From Paludibacterium denitrificans (lineage in GTDB: Bacteria; Pseudomonadota; Gammaproteobacteria; Burkholderiales; Chromobacteriaceae), in assembly GCF_009707705.1 (NCBI RefSeq), contig NZ_WLYX01000001.1, forward strand, positions 2,108,001 through 2,172,000: a DNA stretch of 64,000 bases, written 5' to 3'. The translations under genes were made by a program, and so were the position numbers. Each line of letters opens with the position of its first letter. The stretch's first letter is position 1. This document shows positions 9,681 to 20,576 of the stretch, one piece after another. Below the pieces are notes generated by a model. That model ran no database searches and had not been told where the DNA came from. It was given only the letters and a program-made list of their open reading frames with translations.

Positions 9681-9721
9681 AGTTGGCCGAAAACCTCCAC
9701 GGGCGAAGGTTCGGCCAACCT
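9680..9721. repeat. Inverted pair of uptake-like repeats forming a hairpin
   Basis: GTTGGCCGAA at 9682-9691 and its complement TTCGGCCAAC at 9710-9719 face each other, with an 18-base loop. They lie between the convergent sixA and metE genes. In Neisseria, inverted DNA uptake sequences between convergent genes act as terminators, and this pair has the same layout. Confidence 0.8.
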
Positions 9722-9740
9722 GTCAGCCGTGGCGCGTTAC

Positions 9741-12022
9741 TCAGGCGTTGACGGCCAGTTCGGCACGCAGCGCTTTGGCCACGCGCACCATGTTGCCCAG
9801 TGCCGCTTCCACTTCAGTCCAGCCGCGGGTTTTCAGCCCGCAATCCGGGTTGACCCACAGCCGCTCAGCCGGAATCACCGCCAGTGCTTTTTCCAGCAGA
9901 TGGCGGATCTCGCTCTCTTGCGGCAGGCGCGGGCTGTGAATGTCATAAACGCCCGGGCCGATTTCATTCGGGTAATCAAACTCCCCAAACGCGGTCAGCA
10001 AATCCATGTCCGAACGTGAGGTTTCGATGGTGATGACATCGGCGTCGAGCGCGGCGATGGCGGGCAGGATGTCGTTGAATTCCGAATAGCACATGTGCGT
10101 GTGCAGCTGGGTGGCGTCATCCACCTGATAGGCGGTCAGGCGGAAGGCTTGCCCGGCCCGAGCAAGATATGCAGGCCAGTCGGCCTGTTTCAGCGGCAGC
10201 CCTTCGCGGATGGCCGGTTCGTCAATCTGGATCACGCGGATGCCTTAACGTTTTCCAGATCCAGCACTTCCTCGTTCAACGCCAGCGCAATCTGCTTGCA
10301 CACCTCGGCTCGTGGCAAATCGTTGCGCACAAAGCTCCATTGCAGGATGGTGACCGGGCCGGTGAGCATGCCTTTGACCGGACGCGCTGTCAGGCTCTGC
10401 GCGTATACGCTCCAGGGCGACCGTCATCGGCTGCGGTCGGGCCACGTCGCCATAGATGATCGGCGGTTTGACGCAGCGGCTGCCATAGCTTTGCACCCAG
10501 CCGTATTCGGTGAAGGCAAAACCGGCCAACTGTTCGCCAAAATATTCCACCATGTCATTGCGTTCGGCTTCGCCATGCACCAGCACATCAATATCCAGCG
10601 CTTCCTGACTGCGGATGACCCGGGCAATCTCCTGTTGCATCGCCCGCTCGTAAGCCGCCGCCTCCAGCTCGCCACGCTTGAAGGCAGCGCGGGCGGCGCG
10701 AATCTCGGCCGTCTGCGGAAACGAGCCGATGGTGGTGGTGGGCAGCAACGGTAACTTGAGCCGGGCGTGTTGCAGGGCGGCGCGTTGTGCATACGGGCTG
10801 TGGCGCTGGTCGGCCCCGGCGGGCAGGGTGGCCAGCCGTTGCTGTACCTCGGGGCGATGAATCAGCGGGCTGCTGCGGCGCTGCTGTTGGGCAAAATCGC
10901 TGCCGGTCAGCTCGTTGGCAATGTGGCCGCGGCCATGTTCTAGCCCGCGCTTGAGAATCTTCAGTTCGTTGACTTTCTGCACGGCAAACGCCAGCCGGTC
11001 TTGATATCGGTCTCCAGCCGGGTTTCGGCTGCCAGATCAAACGGGCAGTGCAGCAGCGAGCAGCTGGGGGCTATCCACAGCCGCTCGCCCAGTTGCGCCT
11101 GGAGCGGCTCCAGCGTATCCAGTGCCACCGTCAGATCGCTGCGCCAGACATTACGCCCGTCCACCATCCCTGCGGACAGCACCTTGTCGTTCGGCCAACC
11201 CCGGGCAAACGTCGCCAATTGTTGTGGCGCCCGGACCAGATCCAGATGCAAACCAGCGACCGGCAGCGCTTTCAGCCAGTCGGCATGCTCGGCCACGCTG
11301 CCAAAATAAGTGGCCAGCAGCAGTTGGACCGGGCTATCTGCCAGCGCCTGATAGCTGTGCCGCAACTCCTCGCTCCACGCTGGCGGCAGGTCCAGCGCCA
11401 GAATCGGCTCGTCGATCTGCACCCATTGCACGCCCTGCGTGGCCAGCGCGGCCAGTATCTGGCGATAACTGGCGAGTAGCGCGGGCAGCAGGCTGAGCCG
11501 GTCAAAAGCCGGGCCTTTGTTCTTGCCCAGCCAGAGCAAGGTCAGTGGGCCTACCAGTACCGGTTTGACTGCCACGCCCAGCGCCTGCGCTTCTTTCACT
11601 TGCGCCAGCAGCGGCGCAGGGTTGGCCGAAAACACCGTGTCGGCCTGCCATTCCGGCACCAGATAGTGATAGTTGGTATCGAACCATTTGGTCATTTCCA
11701 GCGTCAGCTGGCTGGCATTGCCGCGTGCGAGTTCAAAGTATTGCGGCACGCTGAGTGTGGCGGCGTCAAAGCCGAAGCGGCGCGGCACGGCGCCCACCAG
11801 AATCTGGCTATCCAGCACATGGTCGTACAGCGAAAAATCGCCCACCGGGGACAGCTCGACACCGGCCGCTTTTTGCAACAGCCAGTGCTTTTGGCGCAGG
11901 GCACGGCAACCGTCCAGTAAGGCATCGGCATCAATGGCGTGGTTCCAGTACTGCTCGAGCAGGGTTTTCAGTTCGCGTTTGGCTCCAATGCGCGGGAAAC
12001 CGGGCAGGTGCAACGTGGTCAT
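9741..12022 (-). CDS. metE: Cobalamin-independent methionine synthase, three disruptions
   Basis: MetE methylates homocysteine from 5-methyltetrahydrofolate-triglutamate to make methionine. About 760 residues are covered, as usual. The zinc ligands are visible in [11 protein letters not shown] and [11 protein letters not shown], and the N-terminal [11 protein letters not shown] is conserved. Breaks are at 10242-10249 ([23 protein letters not shown] for GCCGGC), 10412-10417 (extra base at a CCAGG site in [11 protein letters not shown]) and 10995-10998 (CCTGG read as CCGG in [11 protein letters not shown]). The gene is divergent from metR, with a MetR box in the 94-base gap. Two GTTGGCCGAA copies lie inside, at 11190 and 11621. 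Confidence 0.95.
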
Positions 12023-12104
12023 GGGAAGGCTCCTTGTCAAAAAGTGAGCGCTAGCATCCCGTAATTTGATGTATGATACAAACTCATTATTTTACGTTAA
12101 AGCA

Positions 12105-12117
12105 TGAATAATATTCA
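12105..12117. promoter_or_regulatory. MetR operator between metE and metR
   Basis: TGAATAATATTCA is an exact match to the known MetR consensus TGAA-N5-TTCA. Its last base is the first base of the metR start codon, so MetR bound here would block its own gene and is suitably placed to activate divergent metE. This is the usual arrangement in enteric bacteria. Confidence 0.85.
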
Positions 12118-13055
12118 TGATTCAGAGCCTGCTGGAATTACGTCATCTCAAAACGCTGGTTGCCCTTGCCGAAACCGGCAGCGTGTCCCCGGCGGCACAA
12201 CGGCTGTTTTTAACCCAGTCGGCGTTGTCGCATCAGCTCAAAGCGCTGGAAGATCATTACGATCTGATGCTGTTCGAGCGCAAAACCCAGCCGCTACGTT
12301 TTACCCCGGGAGGTGAGCGGCTCTTGGCGCTGGCGCGCGAGGTGCTGGGCAAGGTGGCGGCGGCGGAGCGCGATCTGGCACGTATCCGTCAGGGCGAGGC
12401 GGGCGAATTGCGCGTGGCGGTGGAATGTCACACCTGTTTTGACTGGCTGATGCTCGGCGATGGATGCCTTTCGCCAGCACTGGCTTAAGCGGTGGAGCTG
12501 GACATTGTTTCCGGTTTTCAGGCCGATCCGGTCGGGCTGTTGCTGACCAACCGCGCCGATCTGGCCATCGTCTCCGAGGTGGAACCACAGGCAGAGGTCG
12601 ATTACCAGCCGCTGTTTGCCTATGAGATGGTGGCCATCATGGCACGCGATCACAAGTTGGCCGAAAAGAAACGTCTGAGCGCGCAGGATTTTGCCGGAGA
12701 AACCCTGATCAGCTATCCGGTGCCCGACGAGATGCTGGATCTGGTGCGCAAGGTGCTGCGCCCGGTAAGCGTCAATCCGGCTCGCCGCACCAGCGAGCTG
12801 ACTGTTGCCATCATTCAGCTGGTGGCCAGCCGCCGCGGCCTTGCCGCCTTGCCGTTCTGGGCGGTCAAACCCTATCTGGAGCGCGGTTATGTGGTGGCGC
12901 GACCGATTGGCGAGTACGGGTTAAACAGCGAACTGTACGCCGCGCTCAGGCATGACGATGCCTCGCTGGCGTTCATGCAGGATTTTCTCGCCACGGTGCG
13001 CGAACGCAGTTTTGCCACGCTGCCGGGCCTGTCGGCGCTGGAGGCCGCGCGCTAG
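12117..13055 (+). CDS. metR: LysR-type activator of methionine synthesis, two disruptions
   Basis: MetR is a LysR-family regulator that uses homocysteine as co-inducer. The N-terminal winged helix-turn-helix (LRHLKTLVALAETGSVSPAA, then LSHQLKALE) and the substrate-binding domain with CHTCFDWLMPAM are typical of MetR. The frame breaks at 12452-12458 (GCTCGGC) and 12483-12490 (exact GCTTAAGC, giving a false stop); both are expected GCCGGC (WLMPAMDAF and HWPAVELDI). The rest reads to the stop at 13055. Its operator overlaps its own start codon. A GTTGGCCGAA copy at 12656 encodes KLAEKK. Confidence 0.93.
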
Positions 13056-13062
13056 CAGCGCG

Positions 13063-13100
13063 ACAAACAAAACGGCGTCCGGCCAATGGCGGGACGCCGT
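13063..13100 (-). terminator. Terminator of the ntrBC transcript
   Basis: A 9-10 base GC stem (ACGGCGTCC/GGGACGCCGT) is followed on the minus strand by a T-rich tract (TTTTGTTTG). It lies just downstream of ntrC and convergent with metR. Confidence 0.75.
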
Positions 13101-13119
13101 GATCAACTCACACACGCAC

Positions 13120-14583
13120 TCAGTCGTGCGCCTCGTCGTCGTGCTGTTCCATGCCCAGTTCCTGAATCTTGCGGGTGAGCGTATTGCGTCCCCAACCCAG
13201 AATATGTGCCGCCTCAACCTTGCGCCCGCCGGTATGTGCCAGACCGGTACGGATGCAGGTTTCCTCGAAACGCCGGGTCAGATCATCGATGATGCCGATC
13301 TCGCCTGCACGCAGGCGGCGCGCGACTTCTTCGGCCAACCCTTTGGTCCAGTCGCCAACATGCAGTGCCGGGGCGGCCGCGCCGACGGGGGCTGGTGCAC
13401 CGCTGTCATCGCTGCCGGTGCTGACGGCCGGTTCGCGTAGTTCCGCTTAACAAGTCCACCACTTCCACCGTTTGCCCGTGCGCCATTACGGTAATCCATT
13501 GGCACAGGTTTTCCAGCTCGCGCACGTTACCGGTGAACGACGCCCCCTGAATCACCTCCATCGCGGCTTCGGTCAGGCGCTTGGGTTCCACCCCAGGCTG
13601 GTGGCACTCTTGGCCAGAAAATGGCGCGTTAGTAGCGGAATATCCTCGCGGCGTTCGCGCAGCGGCGGCAGGCGCAGGCGGATGACGTTCAGGCGGTGGA
13701 ACAAATCCTCGCGGAACGATCCCTGTTTGACCCGGGTTTCCAGATTCTGGTGCGTGGCGGCAATCACGCGCACGTTGGCCTTGATCGGCGTGTGGCCACC
13801 CACGCGGTAAAAGTGGCCGTCAGACAGCACACGCAGCAAGCGCGTTTGCAGCTCGGTCGGCATGTCGCCGATTTCGTCCAGAAACAGCGTGCCGCCTTCG
13901 GCTTCTTCAAAGCGGCCGCGACGGGTGGATAGCGCGCCGGTAAACGCGCCTTTTTCATGACCAAACAGCTCGGATTCCAGCAAGTCCTTGGGAATGGCGG
14001 CCGTGTTGATGGCAATGAACGGCTTGTTGGCCCGCACCGAATGGCGATGCAGCGCTTCCGCCACGCGCTCCTTGCCGGTACCGGATTCACCGGTGATCAG
14101 CACTGTGACATTGGACTGCGACAGGCGGCCAATGGCGCGAAACACGTCCTGCATCGCTGGTGCCTGCCCCAGCAGTACTGGCATGGCTTCTTCGCCGATG
14201 ATGGTTTCGATCTGCGAACTGCTTTCGGCCAACGCCCGCTCGATCAATTGCACGGCCTGGTCGACATCAAACGGCTTGGGCAGGTATTCGAAGGCACCGC
14301 CCTGAAACGCTGCCACTGCTGATTCCAGATCGGAGTGGGCGGTCATGACGATGACCGGAATCTGCGGATAATCCACCTTGACCCGCGACAGGAACTTCAG
14401 CCCGTCGGTGCCCGGCATGCGGATGTCGCTGATGATGACCTGTGGCGAGCGGTCGTACATCGCGTTCAGTGCATCGTCGGCACTGGCAAAACTTTCAAAA
14501 GCGATACCGCTGCGAGTCAGGGCTTTTTCCAGCACCCAGCGTATGGCTTTGTCATCATCGATAATCCAGACTGGCTTCGTCAT
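13120..14583 (-). CDS. glnG: Nitrogen regulation response regulator NtrC, two disruptions
   Basis: This is a sigma-54 activator of about 487 residues. The N-terminal receiver domain carries the phosphoacceptor Asp in IISDIRMPG. The central AAA+ domain has Walker A GESGTGKE and the sigma-54 contact loop GAFTGA, and the C-terminus is a Fis-type helix-turn-helix ([15 protein letters not shown]). NtrB phosphorylates it when nitrogen is limiting, and it then activates glnA and other genes. Breaks are at 13589-13597, next to a CCAGG site ([12 protein letters not shown]), and at 13445-13451 (GCTTAAC for GCCGGC in VDLPAELREP). GTTGGCCGAA copies lie at 13330 and 14224. Confidence 0.94.
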
Positions 14584-14702
14584 GGTTTTATCTCCCTCCG
14601 TATCTTGTTCTGTCTGAGCGTTCCTGACTCTGCCACTCGTGCTCCCTTGCCAAGATGGCGGGGGCCTGAGCAGAGCGCTGGTGCAAGGTCATGTGCGGGT
14701 TA

Positions 14703-15757
14703 TCAGTTTTCATTGCTAAACGGCAACATGACCGTGAAGCAGGTTTGGCCCGGACGGGACTCAAATTCGATGCTGCCACCATGCTGGTGCACAAAAGCCT
14801 GCGCCAGCGTCAGCCCCAACCCGGTACCTTCGGCCCGCCCGGTGACCAACGGATAAAAAATGTGGTCCTTGATCTCATCCGGAATCCCGTGGCCGTTATC
14901 GATGATTTGCAATTTCAGTGCCAGCGTATGCCTTTTGCGTGAAAGCGTGACCTGACGTGCAACGCGGGTGCGCAAAATGATCTCGCCCTTGCCCTTCATG
15001 GCCTGAATGGCATTCTTGACGATATTCAGCACCACCGGATCAGCTGTTCCTTGTCCGCGACCAACAGCGGCAGGCTGGTATCGTAATCGCGCCACATGCT
15101 GATGCCGTTGGGGTATTCGGCCAACACGATGCTGCGCACGCGTTCCAGCACTTCATGGATGTTGATTTCACGGCGGATATGGGTGCGGTGCGGGGCCAGC
15201 AGGCGATCAACCAGCGATTGCAGGCGCAGCGCCTCTTCCTGAATGACCTCGGTGTATTCCTTCAGCTCCGGCCGGTCGTTCAGCTCATGTTCCAGTAGCT
15301 GGGCTGCGCCGCGAATCCCGCCCAGCGGATTCTTGATTTCGTGCGCCAGATTGCGAATCAACTCGCGATTGGCCTGATGCTGCAACAGCAACCGCTCCTC
15401 GTTGGCGATTTTCAGCTGTTGATCCAGCGGGCGCAGTTCGATCAAGGCGCGGCGGTTTTCACCATCAACCGGCGTAACCGAAAGGGCAATATGCAGTGGG
15501 GTAGGGCTGTACGGGGTGGCCAGTTCCAGATCGTGTTCAATGTAGCTGGCATCATGCAAGAGCGCCGTGGCCAGCGCCTGATGCAATGCCGGGCTTTCCT
15601 TGAACAGCACAAACAGGTTGTGCCGCAACACTTCCTTGCGGCCCAGCGCCAGCAGGTTTTCACACGCAGGGTTGACGAACTCCAGCGTGCCATCAGCCTG
15701 GGCAATCAGTACCGGGGTGTCGAGCAGTTCTAGCCCGGCATAGTTGGGTGTAGTCAT
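14703..15757 (-). CDS. glnL: Nitrogen regulation sensor kinase NtrB, one frameshift
   Basis: NtrB is a cytosolic histidine kinase of about 350 residues. It has an N-terminal PAS domain, the dimerisation/phosphoacceptor helix NLAHEIKNPLGGIRG (His in the H box), and a C-terminal ATPase with the N box NIVKNAIQA and G boxes DNGHGIPDE and GTGLGL. PII controls its kinase/phosphatase balance. The frame changes near 15034-15037 (EQLIR-VVLNIV), where one base of a CCCGG run is missing. The gene lies 119 bases upstream of ntrC on the same strand, and no promoter is evident between them. Confidence 0.93.
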
Positions 15758-15865
15758 GAGACTCCGGAATCGGTAAAGCTATCTCTTGATGGATAGCAAT
15801 AAGCACGCCAAGGCATGCTCCCCTAACGTGCGCTTTTCCGGAGTTATTTTGCACCAATATAGTGC

Positions 15866-16354
15866 TTACTGGCGATTCTGCCCCAGTTCGCGGCGTAATG
15901 CCTGAATGTTCTTTTCCCGGTCGGTGACAGCATCCTTCAGCTTCTGTACCCGGTCGAGGTATTTCTGATAGTTGTGGGTTTCATCACCATTGCGGGTCGC
16001 CCGGCCATCGGCCAGTGCTTTCCCGGCATCGGCGAGCGCCTGTTCCTCGTTGCTCAGCTCCTGCTCCAGAATCTTGCGGCGTCCGCCATCCCGCTGGCGC
16101 TGGGTACCCGCATCCACATTCGGGTAACCCGCCGGGCTGCCGTTAGCCGACGAGGCACTATTGGCGTGAGTCTTGTTGTGATGCGGAACGGGTGTTTGCG
16201 ACGAATAGGTCGAAATCGGTTCCAGCCGGATCGGTTTGCCGCCCTTGATCGGAATGTTGCTGAAAGTCACATTGCCGTTCTGGTCGACGTATTTGTAAAC
16301 CGCTGCTTGGGCTAGACCGCAGCTCATCAGCAGGCAGAGGGCAAGTCTCTTCAT
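15866..16354 (-). CDS. Periplasmic DUF4124 domain protein
   Basis: This 162-residue protein has an N-terminal signal peptide (MKRLALCLLMSCGLAQA), followed directly by a DUF4124 domain (VYKYVDQNGNVTFSNIP). A Ser/Asn/Pro-rich linker and a charged coiled-coil C-terminus (about residues 90-160, rich in Glu, Gln, Lys and Arg) follow. DUF4124 proteins are often found between glnA and ntrBC in betaproteobacteria, as here; their function is unknown. The frame is intact. Confidence 0.8.
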   Translation of the reverse strand: MKRLALCLLMSCGLAQAAVYKYVDQNGNVTFSNIPIKGGKPIRLEPISTYSSQTPVPHHNKTHANSASSANGSPAGYPNVDAGTQRQRDGGRRKILEQELSNEEQALADAGKALADGRATRNGDETHNYQKYLDRVQKLKDAVTDREKNIQALRRELGQNRQ

Positions 16355-16474
16355 GGTGGTAGTGATACCTAAAAATCAACAGTGACTATGGGACTATGAT
16401 AGGGAAAACTGACGATCAAGTCACACGCGGCTGGTCCAGCTCGCCATTTTGCCCTGACTCGCTGTGCGCATGGC

Positions 16475-16501
16475 AAAAAAAACGGCAGCCGAAGCTGCCG
16501 T
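16475..16501 (-). terminator. glnA terminator
   Basis: The stem CGGCAGC/GCTGCCG has a short TTCG-type loop and is followed on the minus strand by eight T residues. It lies 20 bases beyond the glnA stop. Confidence 0.92.
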
Positions 16502-16520
16502 AATAGGGTCGAAAAGCAGA

Positions 16521-17940
16521 TTACAGGCTGTAGTACATCGCAAATTCCACCGGGTGGGTGGTCATGCGAGTCAGGTTTACTTCCTGCATTTTCAGTTCGA
16601 TGTAAGCGTCGATCCATTCGTTGGAGAAAACACCGCCACGGGTCAGGAACTCGCGGTCAGCATTCAGCGCTTCCAGTGCTTCGTCCAGCGATGCACAAAC
16701 GGTCGGGATCAGCTTGTCTTCTTCCGGCGGCAGATCGTACAGGTTCTTGTCTGCAGCATCGCCCGGGTGGATCTTGTTCTGGATACCATCCAGACCAGCC
16801 ATCAGCAAGGCAGAGAAGGCCGGTACGGGTTAGCCAGCGGATCCGGGAAGCGAGCTTCGATACGACGGCCTTTCGGGTTGGCCACGTGCGGGATACGGAT
16901 GGAAGCAGAACGGTTTTTGGCGGAGTAAGCCAGTTTTACCGGAGCTTCGAAGTGCGGAACCAGACGCTTGTAAGAGTTGGTGCCCGGGTTGGTGATGGCG
17001 TTCAGTGCCTTGGCGTGCTTGATGATACCGCCGATGTAGTACAGGGCAGTTTCAGACAAGTTTAGCATAGCCGTCACCGGCAAACAGGTTCTTGCCGTCT
17101 TTCCAGATCGACTGGTGTACGTGCATGCCCGAACCGTTGTCGCCAACGATCGGTTTCGGCATGAAGGTAGCAGTCTTGCCGTAGCTGTGAGCAACGTTCT
17201 GCACCACGTATTTCAGAACCGGGTCCAGTCAGCGCGCTGGGTCAGGGTGCTGAACTTGGTACCGATTTCCATTTGGCCAGCGGTAGCCACTTCGTGGTGA
17301 TGAACTTCTACCGGTACGCCCAGTTCTTCCAGAATCAGAACCATGGCAGAACGCAGGTCTTGGCCGGAATCAACCGGCGGTACCGGGAAGTAACCGCCCT
17401 TGATGCCCGGACGGTGGCCGCTGTTGCCGCCTTCAAATTCTTCGGCAGAAGCCCAAGCGCCTTCTTCGGCCTTGATCTTCACGAAGCAACCGGACATGTC
17501 GGTGCCCCAAGTGATGCTGTCAAAGACAAAGAATTCCGGTTCCGGACCAAAGTAGGCGGTATCGCCCGTGCCGGAAGCCTTCAGGTAAGCTTCAGCGCGC
17601 TTGGCGATGGAGCGCGGATCGCGGTCATAACCCTTGCCATCGGCCGGGTCGATCACGTCGCAGCTCATGAATACGGTCGGCTCGTCAAAGAACGGGTCGA
17701 TGCGGGCAGTTTCCGGGTCAGCCATCAGCAGCATGTCGGAAGCCTGAATGCCTTTCCAGCCTAAGCAATGGAAGAACCATCAAAAGCGTGGCCGTGTTCG
17801 AACCAGGATTCCGCATCTTCGGTCAGTACATGCGCCGGGATGGATACGTGCTGCTCTTTACCGCGAGTATCGGTAAAGCGCAGATCAACGAATTTCACAT
17901 CGTTTTCTTCGATGAGTTTGACTACGTCTGCAACCGCCAT
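16521..17940 (-). CDS. glnA: Glutamine synthetase type I, four disruptions
   Basis: GlnA makes glutamine from glutamate, ammonia and ATP as a dodecamer and is the main ammonia-assimilating enzyme. The sequence shows the beta-grasp N-domain, the [15 protein letters not shown] substrate loop, the [10 protein letters not shown] region and the adenylylation site NLYDLPPEE (Tyr). Breaks are at 17759-17766 (SSIAGWKGI; GCCTAAGC), 17219-17222 (CCAGG to CCGG in DWTQVLKYV), 17060-17066 (GDGYAGLSETA) and 16820-16823 (CCTGG to CCGG in NPYLAFSALL). Expression is probably NtrC- and sigma-54-dependent given the upstream sites. Four independent lesions in an essential, highly expressed enzyme argue strongly for a sequencing artefact. 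Confidence 0.96.
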
Positions 17941-17999
17941 TGTGTTCTCCTAAGGGCAACGTGCATCAATTGCTTGAATAAGGTGGTACGCCAGTTTGA

Positions 18000-18015
18000 A
18001 GCATGAAGCGTGCCA
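18000..18015 (-). promoter_or_regulatory. Sigma-54 promoter of glnA
   Basis: Read on the minus strand this is TGGCAC-N5-ATGCT, which matches the -24/-12 consensus TGGCAC-N5-TTGCW at all but one position. It lies 60-75 bases upstream of the glnA start codon. Confidence 0.75.
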
Positions 18016-18108
18016 GTGCAAAATAGACTTTGATCTATTGTGTCACAAGCCAAAATGAGGCGCTAGCCATGTTTGGTGTTCCATTTTTGTGCGTTGGTCT
18101 TTCTTGTG

Positions 18109-18123
18109 GCACCAAATTGGTGC
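18109..18123. promoter_or_regulatory. NtrC-binding site upstream of glnA
   Basis: GCACCAAATTGGTGC is a perfect palindrome that fits the NtrC consensus GCAC-N7-GTGC. It is about 100 bases upstream of the sigma-54 element, a normal enhancer distance. ntrB and ntrC themselves lie downstream of glnA in the same cluster. Confidence 0.8.
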
Positions 18124-18201
18124 CTTTAGATAAATTGCACTACCGCTCCGCTTTTTCCGATAATGAAAAGACGATTGGCGGATAGGTAGCAGGAGTGTGG
18201 A

Positions 18202-18654
18202 ATGGGGAAGATCAACGAATTATTGGCAAAGGCCAAGCAGCGCGCGCAGCAGCTTGGGTTGCCGTATTCCGGGGCGTTGACGCCGCCGGAGGCCAATGAA
18301 ATCTGGCAGTCTCTGGATAATGCCGTCATGGTGGATGTGCGTAGCGCCGCCGAGTGGCAGTTTGTCGGCACGGTTCCCGGCGCGCTCTGCATCGAATTCA
18401 AGAGCTATCCGGGGATGGTGCCTAACCCGCATTTCAAGGAACAACTGCAAAAGCAGGTGGATAAAGAAGCCGTACTGATGTTCCTGTGCCGCTCCGGTGC
18501 CCGGTCTGATGATGCGGCCCGCCCGGCGGCAGAGGCAGGGTATTCGTCCGTGTATAACGTGCTGGAAGGGTTTGAAGGCGACAAGGATGCCCAGTCGCAC
18601 CGGGGTACCGTTTGTGGCTGGAAAGCGCACGGCTTGCCGTGGGAACAAGGTTGA
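18202..18654 (+). CDS. Rhodanese-like sulfurtransferase
   Basis: This is a single-domain rhodanese of 150 residues with the catalytic loop CRSGARS (Cys near residue 95) and the conserved VDVRSAAEW strand. Rhodaneses transfer sulfane sulfur from thiosulfate or persulfides; the acceptor cannot be deduced. The C-terminal GFEGDKDAQSHRGTVCGW extension is typical of a proteobacterial subgroup. The start is the ATG at 18202, after an AGGAGTG ribosome binding site. The frame is intact. Confidence 0.9.
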   Translation: MGKINELLAKAKQRAQQLGLPYSGALTPPEANEIWQSLDNAVMVDVRSAAEWQFVGTVPGALCIEFKSYPGMVPNPHFKEQLQKQVDKEAVLMFLCRSGARSDDAARPAAEAGYSSVYNVLEGFEGDKDAQSHRGTVCGWKAHGLPWEQG

Positions 18655-18844
18655 GCGTTGTTTTTCCGGATTGAAGCTGATGGCGTGCAGGTAACGCAGT
18701 GAGCGGATTTGCTGATTTTATTATCAAGTGTCATGACATCAAGCGGTTGATGTTTGCGGCATTACACGGCAAAGTGTTGCATCAGCAGAACACTAGGCCA
18801 TTCTCCGGCCGCGACAACACAGGAAATAGCAGGAAAGCTGAATC

Positions 18845-19669
18845 ATGACCGACCGTTACGCCGTTATCGGAAATCCCATTTCCCATAGCCAGTCACCTTT
18901 TATCCATGCCGAATTTGCCCGTGCCAGCGGCGAAACTATCGTTTACGAAAAATTGTTTGCGGAGTTGGGCAAGTTTGACGAAGTGGCTTCTGGTTTTTTC
19001 GCAGCCGGTGGCAAAGGGCTAAATGTCACCTTGCCGTTCAAAGGCGATGCTTTCCGTATGGCCGATGAAGTGACCGAGCGTGCCCGTGCGGCCGAAGCGG
19101 TCAATACCCTCACGGCGATCGATGGCAAGTTGTATGGCGACAATACCGATGGTGTCGGTCTGGTGCGCGATATCGTGGAAAATCTGGATGTGCCGATCAA
19201 GGGGCAGCGTGTCCTGATTCTGGGAGCGGGCGGTGCCGTACGCGGCGTGCTGGAACCTATCCTGCAGGAACAGTAAGCCTCGCTGACCATTGCCAATCGT
19301 ACCCTGATCAAGGCCGAAGCCTTGGCCGAGCATTTTGCGCCATGGGGCAAGATCGAGGCGGTTGGTTATGAACAATTGGCTGGTCGCAGCTTTGATCTGA
19401 TCATCAACGGCACCTCCAGCAGTCTGCACAATGAACTGCCGCCGCTGCCTGCTTAAGCGTATTTACCGCACAAGCGCTGGCCTATGACATGGTCTATAGC
19501 AAGGGGCTGACGCCATTCCTGCGCCGTGGTCAGGCGGAAAGTCTTGAGCATGCTGGCCGATGGCTTGGGCATGCTGGTGGAACAAGCGGCAGAATCCTAC
19601 CGAATCTGGCGTGGCATTCAGCCGGACACGCGCAAAGTGACCAATATGCTGCGTGAAGTGCTGGCCTGA
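18845..19669 (+). CDS. aroE: Shikimate dehydrogenase, three disruptions
   Basis: AroE reduces 3-dehydroshikimate with NADPH in aromatic amino-acid synthesis. The substrate motif [12 protein letters not shown], the catalytic loop NVTLPFK, the GDNTDG segment and the NADP-binding GAGGAVRG are all present. Breaks are at 19273-19278 (GTAAGC for GCCGGC, a stop without a shift, in [12 protein letters not shown]), 19450-19457 (exact GCTTAAGC, in PPLPAGVFTAQ) and about 19538-19547 (RRGQAE then [13 protein letters not shown]). The C-terminal REVLA is followed by the stop at 19669. The gene is co-directional with mtgA, 6 bases downstream. Confidence 0.93.
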
Positions 19670-19675
19670 TTACCC

Positions 19676-20358
19676 ATGCGACTGGTTCTCAAGATTTTGG
19701 CGGCCCGGTGGCCGCTTTTCTACTCTATAACCTGTGGATTTTTGGTCATATCGTCTATTGGCGTAACCACGATCCGGAGGCAAGTGCGTTCATGAATGAG
19801 CGGCTGGCCAAGTTGCAGGAGGACGATCCGCAGGCTGAATTACGTCAGCAGTGGGTGCCCTACGGCAAGATTTCGGCCAACCTCAAGCGTGCGCTGGTGG
19901 CGGCAGAAGATGCCAAATTTGTCGATCACGAAGGGTTCGACTGGAACGGCATGGAAGCCGCATTCGAGAAGAATCTGAAGAAAGGCAAGATCGTGGCTGG
20001 TGGCTCCACCATCAGTCAGCAATTGGCAAAAAACCTGTTCCTCTCCGGGCAGCGTACCCCTTGGCGCAAGATGGAAGAGGCGATCATTACCGTGATGCTG
20101 GAAGGCGTGCTGGACAAACGCCGCATTTTTGAAATCTACCTGAATGTGATCGAGTGGGGTAACGGTGTCTTTGGCGCCGAGGCCGCCGCGCGTCATTATT
20201 TCCATACCAGTGCGGCGCGTCTGTCTGCCGCGCAGGCCGCCAAGTTGGCCGCCATGGTGCCCAATCCGCGGTTTTATGATTTGCACCGTAATGCGCCGGG
20301 TTTGGGTAAAAAGACCCGCATTATCCTGCGGCGCATGAATTACGCCGATTATCCGTAA
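19676..20358 (+). CDS. mtgA: Monofunctional peptidoglycan transglycosylase, one frameshift
   Basis: MtgA polymerises lipid II glycan strands (GT51 family, about 227 residues). It has one N-terminal membrane anchor followed by the glycosyltransferase core, with AAEDAKFVDHEGFDW (catalytic Glu), GGSTISQQLAKNLFLS and EIYLNVIEWG. The frame breaks at 19705-19708 inside the membrane anchor, where CCTGG reads CCGG (AALVAAFLLYN). The start is the ATG at 19676, 6 bases after the aroE stop. A GTTGGCCGAA copy lies at 19872. Confidence 0.93.
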
Positions 20359-20576
20359 CTTCCGGCACGGCAGGCAGGCCGCTTCTGGCTGGAAGCGGGC
20401 CTGCGGCCCGTGCTACAATCTCGCCTCTCTTTGGTTCCTGCCGCGTTCAAGGCGCGGTGAACATATGGACTTACCCAGTTATCTCGTAACAAAACTACGT
20501 TACAACACTCTCGAATAATTCCCCGCCGTTAAACCGTGGTGCATGTGCTCCCGCTGGAACGGCGGAAGGAGGCTGC

